A stretch of 63,604 nt of DNA, taken from the NCBI GenBank assembly GCA_025354795.1, contig JANXMF010000081.1:1-63604 (forward strand), in the 5' to 3' direction. Source of the DNA: Pseudobdellovibrionaceae bacterium. GTDB taxonomy: Bacteria; Bdellovibrionota; Bdellovibrionia; Bdellovibrionales; UBA1609. Position numbers and translations under genes: made by a program. Positions 9,899 through 16,900 of the stretch are shown here, one piece after another. A model generated the notes under the pieces. It did no database searches. It was not told where the DNA came from and saw only the letters and a list, made by a program, of their open reading frames with translations. Each line of letters begins with the position of its first letter. Position 1 is the first letter of the stretch.

Positions 9899-10969
9899 CT
9901 ACCAGCTGCGCATGTAACCAATCTTTGCGCCAAGGAGTGAGGACTTAGTGTCCCACTTGTCGGTGATGTTACCGACCTGGCCGCTGATCTGAGCCGTGCG
10001 TAGGCGGTATTCCGCAAAAACCTGGATAATATTATGTTCGGTGACACTCCACTCGGCGCCGGCATCGCCATAATAACTGTAGTTGGATTTTGAAGTGAGG
10101 TAGCCGGAGTTGCCAAGGCCCGTTCCATAGTTGAAGCCGATGATGGCTTTGAATAAGAACTTGTCGGCAAAAGGTTCTTGGTAGTCGGCATTCACTCCAA
10201 TTATGATGTCTTGAACTTTGCTGAGATTCAAATTGGTGCTAGTGCCCTGCACGAAGTTGAGAATCGGGTAGCCCTCATTGCCGATCTGAAAACCAGGGCA
10301 GATTTTGCGGTAGTACGAAGTCTTGCCTATGTAACAATAATTTCCTTTCACCGAGTAGTCATCAAAGCTTGTAGTGGAGGCCAAAAACCTAAAAGGTAGC
10401 ACGACGCCGGCTTCCAGATTCATTGAGTAGTGCATGTAATCGAGTTCCATAGACCACAGCGGGTTGATTTGAATCCGGTAGCCCGTCCCTAGAGCCAGAG
10501 TGGGACTGCGGAAATTGTAAGTAGAGCCGCCGTAAGACCAACTTGAGGACAGGGTACTTGGCTTAACATAAAGCCCGGCTTGGTGTTTTGGATAGCCAGG
10601 GTAAGTCTTAAAAGCAACAGCGTCGGGGGTCGTCTCGGTATACTCGGGGCGGGGCGTGCCGGGGGCGGATTCGCCGGGGTCACTGAACTGCATCGCTGGG
10701 CGCGGGTCTGTCGGTGCAGGGGCAGAGTCAACGTTGAATTTCAAATATTCTGAGCTCGAGTTACTTTCCGGCGGCGTGCTGGTGGCTTTTTCCAGCGGCA
10801 TAGAGTCAGGAGCTTCGATCACTACAGGTGCGGGGGCCGCGGCTTTTTTCTTCTTCGCGGCTTTGGTTTTTTTCACCGGCGATGGTGCAGTAGGCGTCTG
10901 GCCCAATGCGAGCGGTGAAACCAAGAGTAGGCTGAACAGCAGCGCGAAGATGGATTTGCTTTGCAACAT
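9899..10969 (-). CDS. Outer-membrane beta-barrel protein with Pro/Ala/Lys-rich N-terminal linker
   Basis: Likely start MLQSKSIFALLFSLLLVSPLALG; barrel-like alternating sequence; C-terminus ends RSW. Confidence 0.6.
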   Translation of the reverse strand: MLQSKSIFALLFSLLLVSPLALGQTPTAPSPVKKTKAAKKKKAAAPAPVVIEAPDSMPLEKATSTPPESNSSSEYLKFNVDSAPAPTDPRPAMQFSDPGESAPGTPRPEYTETTPDAVAFKTYPGYPKHQAGLYVKPSTLSSSWSYGGSTYNFRSPTLALGTGYRIQINPLWSMELDYMHYSMNLEAGVVLPFRFLASTTSFDDYSVKGNYCYIGKTSYYRKICPGFQIGNEGYPILNFVQGTSTNLNLSKVQDIIIGVNADYQEPFADKFLFKAIIGFNYGTGLGNSGYLTSKSNYSYYGDAGAEWSVTEHNIIQVFAEYRLRTAQISGQVGNITDKWDTKSSLLGAKIGYMRSW

Positions 10970-11168
10970 TATGATTATGCCCCCGTGGATATTTGATAAA
11001 AGCGTAGCATCGGGGATCCATTCTTTCCAGCCTATACCACTGGTTGAACGGCCGGGCGAAAAATCTAGACCATTGTTTGAGTACGACAATTGCTCTTTGC
11101 AGATCCCCTTGTCTTTGTTACGATAAATGCAAAGTTCACCACTTGAACGGCGCCGGGAGGCTTCAACT

Positions 11169-11879
11169 ATGTTTATGCGACTTAGAATTCCACTGCTGCT
11201 AATACTGTCCGCACTGGCCGGCCCACTTGCGCAGGCCGAGCCGATGGAAATCTACTGCACCATTCGCAGCAGCGGCGCCAATCTCAATTGCCAGGTGACG
11301 GGCAAAGAGCGAAAAGTTATGAACGTCGAGCAAATCGGAAATTTCATTGATGCCGCCGAGGTCGCGTCCTACATCACCCTTAAGAGTCGCAAGGGAATGG
11401 AGCGCACTTACATGATCGACGCCCGCTCGCCGCAGTTTAAGCGCTTCAACGACGTGAAAAAATCGGCTTCGATCTCAGAAATTTCCAAGGCCAAGTCGGA
11501 TCTGTTCAATGAGATCGAAAGAAAAGTCATTAAAGTTTCTGACGACCTGGACGGGCAAGCCGGTGCGGCCGAGCTGATCCTGTACGATTCGTCCTTCACC
11601 TATGATAAGTTACGGCGTGAAAACCGCACCATGACGGCGGAGCTCGAAGGCTATCGCAACAACAAAGATAAAGTGTGCACCAACACTCCGGCGTTTGAAC
11701 AAATGTCTAAAGTGAAGTCGCATTTGCAACAGACGTTGTCTAATATTATATATGCTTTCCAAACGCCCGATACCTGCATGGCCGATTACAAGGTATTTAA
11801 GGATCGCGATGGTTCAGTGGATCTTCGCCAATTGGACACGATTACCGATCACTTTAAATCGAGCTGCAAAAAGCACTAA
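11169..11879 (+). CDS. Hypothetical secreted protein
   Basis: Signal peptide MFMRLRIPLLLILSALAGPLAQAEP; 236 aa from this start. Confidence 0.6.
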   Translation: MFMRLRIPLLLILSALAGPLAQAEPMEIYCTIRSSGANLNCQVTGKERKVMNVEQIGNFIDAAEVASYITLKSRKGMERTYMIDARSPQFKRFNDVKKSASISEISKAKSDLFNEIERKVIKVSDDLDGQAGAAELILYDSSFTYDKLRRENRTMTAELEGYRNNKDKVCTNTPAFEQMSKVKSHLQQTLSNIIYAFQTPDTCMADYKVFKDRDGSVDLRQLDTITDHFKSSCKKH

Positions 11880-11882
11880 AGT

Positions 11883-13856
11883 GTGCTGACGAAGAGACTT
11901 TCACCGCGGGCCCGCACGTGGCTCGCGTTACTAGCCACACTCACTCCCATTTTCATTGTTTATTTGGCGACCATATCCACCTTTGTGGGGGGGGGTGACA
12001 GCGGCGAATTGATCGTCGATGCCTTGCATCTGGCAGCACCCCATCCCCCCGGATATCCGACCTACACCTTTTTTGCGCATTGGTTTACGTATTTGCCAAT
12101 TTCCACCATGGCTTGGCGAGTGGGCTTTTTCTCGTTATGCGCTCAGATTCTCTGCGGTGCCGGTTTGTTTTTTCTGGGCAAATCTTGGCTAAAGAAAACT
12201 TGGCTGGCGGCGGCGGTCACTTTACTCTTTTGTCTTGCGCCTTTGACTTGGTATTTCGCGGTCGAGGCCGAAGTGTTCGCACTCAACAACCTATTTGCGG
12301 TGCTTCTGCTGTGCGCGTTTTACAAATACCACCTTGAGCGTACGCCCAAATGGGCCTACGTCACCTGTGGCGTGCTTGGGTTGGCCTGTACCCATCACCT
12401 CACCATCATTTTCTTTGCGGCTCCGTTTGTAGCGGTATTTTTTTGGCAGGATCGCAAAACCTTGCTGCGGCCGGGGGTTTTTCTAATTGGCGTTTTGTTT
12501 TTCGCGCTGGCTCTGACTCCTTATCTCTTTATGTTTTACCTGGGAAGACAGCGTTTATTGATCGCCTGGGGCGACTTGTCAAACTTCGAGGGCTTCTTAA
12601 CCCACGTGCTCCGGCGCGAATACGGCACCTTTCAGCTGGCCACCGGGGACAAGGAAAATTCGACTTTTCTACCCAAGCTTTATTATTTTGGCCGCGAAAT
12701 GCTGATTCAAACATTTTTTATCGGCAGCGTGCTTTGGGCGTGGGGCGTACTTTGCCTACGTAAGCGGGGAGAGCAAGCTGAGTTTGCGAGGCTGGTGGCC
12801 TTTGCTCTCGCATTTTATGTTTTGTTGTTTCAGTACCTGAGCAATTTAGACTTGAGTTTTTTATTGTTCTACCATGCCCAATCCCGCATGTGGATGTTGC
12901 CTTTGCTGTTGATCGTGCTCTTAATGGGCTGGGGACTGAGCAACCTCGAACAGCAGTGGCAGCACCTCACGCCGATGTTGGCCGCGGCCGTCGCTGTGGT
13001 TATTGCTACAAGTGTGGCCTGGAACTGGCGTCAACAGGACCGATCCGAGCGCGACTTTTTTTCGCGCCTTGGTCACGCGATGATCGACAACGTGGACCCC
13101 AACGCCGTCATCCTGATGCGTGAAGATGTTTACGTCAATACCCTCCGCTACCTCCAGTTCGCCGAGAACGTGCGGCCCGATGTCCACGTCATTCCGCTCG
13201 ATGCCATGTGGTGGCCCTGGATGAAGGAACTGGTGGAGGGGAACGTGCCAGGGTTCAAAGTGCCGGGTTTGGTTTTCCGACAGCGGGCCGATGGTCCCGG
13301 GCAGTATATTTTGAAGGATCTGTTGATGGCCAATATCGATCGATTTCCCCTTTACGTCGCTAAAGTTTATCCCTATGAAGAGCAACAGCTTCATGACGAG
13401 GTGAATGGTTTTTCTTTCGGTTTTCACTCACGGGTGAAGCGCTTTGGCCAGGATTTTTCATTGGAGGAGGTGAAGCGTGAGACTGAGGGGTTTTTGCAGC
13501 TCAAAATTCCAAGCCTCGCGGAACATCGTTTCGAGTCGTGGGAATCTTATGTTGAACTTAATTACTATGATACCAAGTTCCCGCTGGGAATACTGCTGAC
13601 GAGCCGCTCGAAGAACCGTGTGGACTGGCTGCTGCTGGCCGCCGAAGTCTTTGACGAGGTTGCCGAGAACAACGCGACCTACAGGTTGCAGTCGCTTAAT
13701 AATTTGGGCGCCATCTATGCATCGCTGATCCCCGTACTGCCGGCCTATAAAGCCCTGGCTGTGACGGCTTGGCAAAAATACTTGGCGTTGACTCCGCCCG
13801 GGAGCGAGGAAAACAAGACTGCAAGAGTGGCACTCGAACAGCTGGGGGCGAAATAA
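11883..13856 (+). CDS. DUF2723 (protein O-mannosyltransferase-like) multi-pass membrane protein
   Basis: 'GGGDSGELIVDALHLAAPHPPGYPTYTF' motif and GT-C-like multi-TM architecture followed by C-terminal soluble region. Confidence 0.8.
   Translation: MLTKRLSPRARTWLALLATLTPIFIVYLATISTFVGGGDSGELIVDALHLAAPHPPGYPTYTFFAHWFTYLPISTMAWRVGFFSLCAQILCGAGLFFLGKSWLKKTWLAAAVTLLFCLAPLTWYFAVEAEVFALNNLFAVLLLCAFYKYHLERTPKWAYVTCGVLGLACTHHLTIIFFAAPFVAVFFWQDRKTLLRPGVFLIGVLFFALALTPYLFMFYLGRQRLLIAWGDLSNFEGFLTHVLRREYGTFQLATGDKENSTFLPKLYYFGREMLIQTFFIGSVLWAWGVLCLRKRGEQAEFARLVAFALAFYVLLFQYLSNLDLSFLLFYHAQSRMWMLPLLLIVLLMGWGLSNLEQQWQHLTPMLAAAVAVVIATSVAWNWRQQDRSERDFFSRLGHAMIDNVDPNAVILMREDVYVNTLRYLQFAENVRPDVHVIPLDAMWWPWMKELVEGNVPGFKVPGLVFRQRADGPGQYILKDLLMANIDRFPLYVAKVYPYEEQQLHDEVNGFSFGFHSRVKRFGQDFSLEEVKRETEGFLQLKIPSLAEHRFESWESYVELNYYDTKFPLGILLTSRSKNRVDWLLLAAEVFDEVAENNATYRLQSLNNLGAIYASLIPVLPAYKALAVTAWQKYLALTPPGSEENKTARVALEQLGAK
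11987..11995 (+). repeat. G9 homopolymer inside the DUF2723 CDS
   Basis: ...CTTTGTGGGGGGGGGTGACAGC... encoding FVGGGDSG. Confidence 0.95.
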
Positions 13857-13882
13857 AAAACCCGGTTGGGACCGGGTTTTTT
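13855..13882. terminator. Rho-independent terminator, probably bidirectional
   Basis: AAAAAACCCGGT-TGGG-ACCGGGTTTTTTT between convergent genes. Confidence 0.92.
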
Positions 13883-13909
13883 TGAGCAACGATTTGACGC
13901 CGTGGCAGA

Positions 13910-16900
13910 TCAATCCGTATTCAAGCCGCGACTGACTTCGACCCAACCCAAAAATCCGTTAAGTGTGGTGCACATCAAGGTGAGTGTTGCCGGTTTTCCT
14001 AATGTAGTGACATAGTTGGTTGCCGTACCATTTAACAAGATTTTATCAGCGCCCATCCCTGCGGTAGTGGTGTCCACGAATGTAATCGTGAATGCTGCAG
14101 CGGCCGAGTTGAGTAGGAACGTGACGATTTGCCCCGGCTTGACCACGCCAGTGCTGCAACCTGTGATAGTCGCAATCGCGCCGGAGTTGGACCCGACGGA
14201 AAGTGACTGAACGTTTTGGCCAGTGGCTGCAAACGTTATGGCTGCTCCAACCGCAGTCGCGGCCGGAGTCGTGGTGTAGTAACCACCATTGGTGTTCACG
14301 CCGCTAAGTACGATGGCGCCACTGCTTTGAAATTGGATCAAGTCCGGGCTTGTCGCGCTCGAGGCGATACCGGCTTGCGAGAGGATATTGATGGAAGTGT
14401 TACCTGCACCGGACGAGCCAACGAATGTGGCTGTTGGTACCGTCGCAACCCCAGAACTTCCGGTCACCATAAACGTTTTGCCCGTTGTCTGGGTTGCTCC
14501 GCCGGATACACTTAATCCACCACCAGTTGTGATCGCACCGGCGCGAACCGCCAGAGCCATACCTGTGGTTGCCGCACTTGAGCCGACAATGGTCGCGGTG
14601 TTTGCGGTAGTTGCGGTACCACCACCAGAGACACTCATTGCGCCGGCAGTCGCCAGCGCGCCACCCGTAACGGCAAGAGCCACCCCGGAAGTTTGACCTG
14701 AGCCGCCGATAATATTCACGGTGTTGCCCGTAGTCTGCGAGGCGCTACTGGTGAAGCGTGCGACGTCGACGGTCGTATTGCTGCCACCGACGACACTCAA
14801 AGCGCCCGATGAAGCTCCTGCTCCGCCAGTGATGGCAAGAGCGACACCCGTTGTTTGAGCCGAACCACCGATAATGTTTACTGTGTTACCGGTGGTTTGC
14901 GCTGTTCCGGACCTAAACGATGCGGTGTCGACGGTGGTCTCCGAGTTTCCACCCATGACACTAAGGGCGCCAGCGGTTGTACCTGCACCGCCGGTCACTG
15001 CCAGCGCGACACCAGTGGTCTGAGCCGAGCCGCCGATAATGTTTATGGTGTTACCAGTGGTTTGCGCAGTCCCGGACCTAAACGACGCGGTGTCGACGGT
15101 GGTCTCCGAGTTTCCGCCCATGACACTAAGAGCACCGGCGGTTGTACCCGCACCAGCGGTGACCGCGAGTGCGACACCAGTGGTCTGAGCCGAGCCGCCG
15201 ATGATGTTCACGATGTTACCCGTAGTTTGTGACGCGCTTCCTGTAAAACGTGCGACGTCGACGGTCGTATTGCTACCACCGACAACGCTTAAGGCGCCTG
15301 ACGTGGCCCCTGCGCCGGCGGTGACCGCGAGTGCGACGCCAGTTGTTTGAGCTGAGCCGCCTATAATTCTAACTGTGTTACCGGTAGTTTGCGCAGTCCC
15401 GGACCTAAACGATGCGGTGTCGACGGTGGTCTCCGAGTTTCCGCCCATGACACTAAGAGCACCGGCGGTTGTACCAGCGCCCGCGGTCACTGCCAGAGCT
15501 ACACCAGTGGTCTGTGCGGCGCCGCCGAAGACGTTCAGAGTATTACCTGTAGTTTGCGCCGATCCCGACATAATTCTTGCGACATCCACGGTCGTTGCAC
15601 TGCTACCACCCATGATGCTCAAGGCACCAGCTGTGGTTCCTGCGCCGCCAGTAACAGCCAGAGCCACACCCGACGTGTGCGCCGAAGAACCTGTGATAGA
15701 GGCCGTGTTTCCGGTCGTAGCCGTGGTGCCACCCGAAACTAGAAGTCCAACCGCTGCGACATCAGTTCCTGGCGTGATCGATACGGCCGTGGCACTTGCG
15801 CCGTTACCGCCCAACACTTTGAGAGCATTGCCAGTTTGCGCCGCTCCACCGATTATGTTTACGGTATTTCCAGACGTCTGTGAAGCTCCAGAAACAAACT
15901 TGGCCACATCCGCCGTGGTTGCGGTACCGCCGCCGTTGACACTAAGAGCTCCGGCATTAGCTGCACCCGCCGCGACCGCAAGAGCCACTCCGGTTGTAGC
16001 AGCGCTTGAGCCAGTGATTCCGACTGTATTTCCGGTCGTTGCCGCCGTGCCACCGCCAATACTTAAAACACTGGTTGTCGTGCCGGTGCCTGCGTTGAGG
16101 TCAGCGGAGTCGTTGGCGCCCCCGGGAGTGATTGTCAAAGGAACTCCAGTTGCGCTTGTCATTGCGACGTTACTGGTGATTGAGGTCACGGCGGTGAGTG
16201 AAGTGATGTCTCCATTCGCGCCCGAGGTAGCGGCAGCCGTCCAGCTCAAAGTGCCGGAACCGTTGTTCTTTAAGAAGCCAGTGCCTTGGGCGGACGGAAA
16301 GGTGATCCCGTAAGTCGTAATAGCCGAACCACCGCTGATCGTCAGCGCGCCACTCGTACTTCCGTTCAATATGAGAGGATTGTTAAAAGCAGTGGAGGCG
16401 CCAGCAAGAGTCAGCGCGCCCGAGGGGTTTAGTGTCAGCGTTCCGGTTGGGTTAATTACCGCGGAGGCGCCCGTAATAGTCAGAGCGCCTGTGGGATTCA
16501 GAGTCAAAGAGCCAGTTGGAGTAACAGACATATTGCCCGGAAAACCCAAACTACTGATATCCGTGTTCGAGCCTTTAGCAGCGGCACCCAGAGCACCCAG
16601 AGAGGGTGTGCCCCAAGTCGGAGCGCCGCCGGCACCGGAGGTCAACAACTGGCCCGCAGTTCCCGCGCCAGAATTGCGCAACATGGTTCCATCTGAGTAG
16701 ACAATTCCACCCGCAGCTGCGGAAGCTAGAGTCAAGCTTCCGGTACCACCCTGATTGGCGGCAAGAGCCGTAGTGAGTCCAGTGATGACTAAGATGTCGG
16801 TGTTAGTGCCACGACCGGCGCCACCAAGAGCGGCGAGAGCGGCAGGGGCTGCGATTTGGCCGGTACCACCTTGAGCGATTGAAAGTGCAGTGGTCAAGCC

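Noticed and set aside
12921-13946. Minus-strand ORFs opposite the DUF2723 gene (12921-13427, 13458-13946)
   Set aside because: No motifs; also cross the bidirectional terminator at 13855-13882
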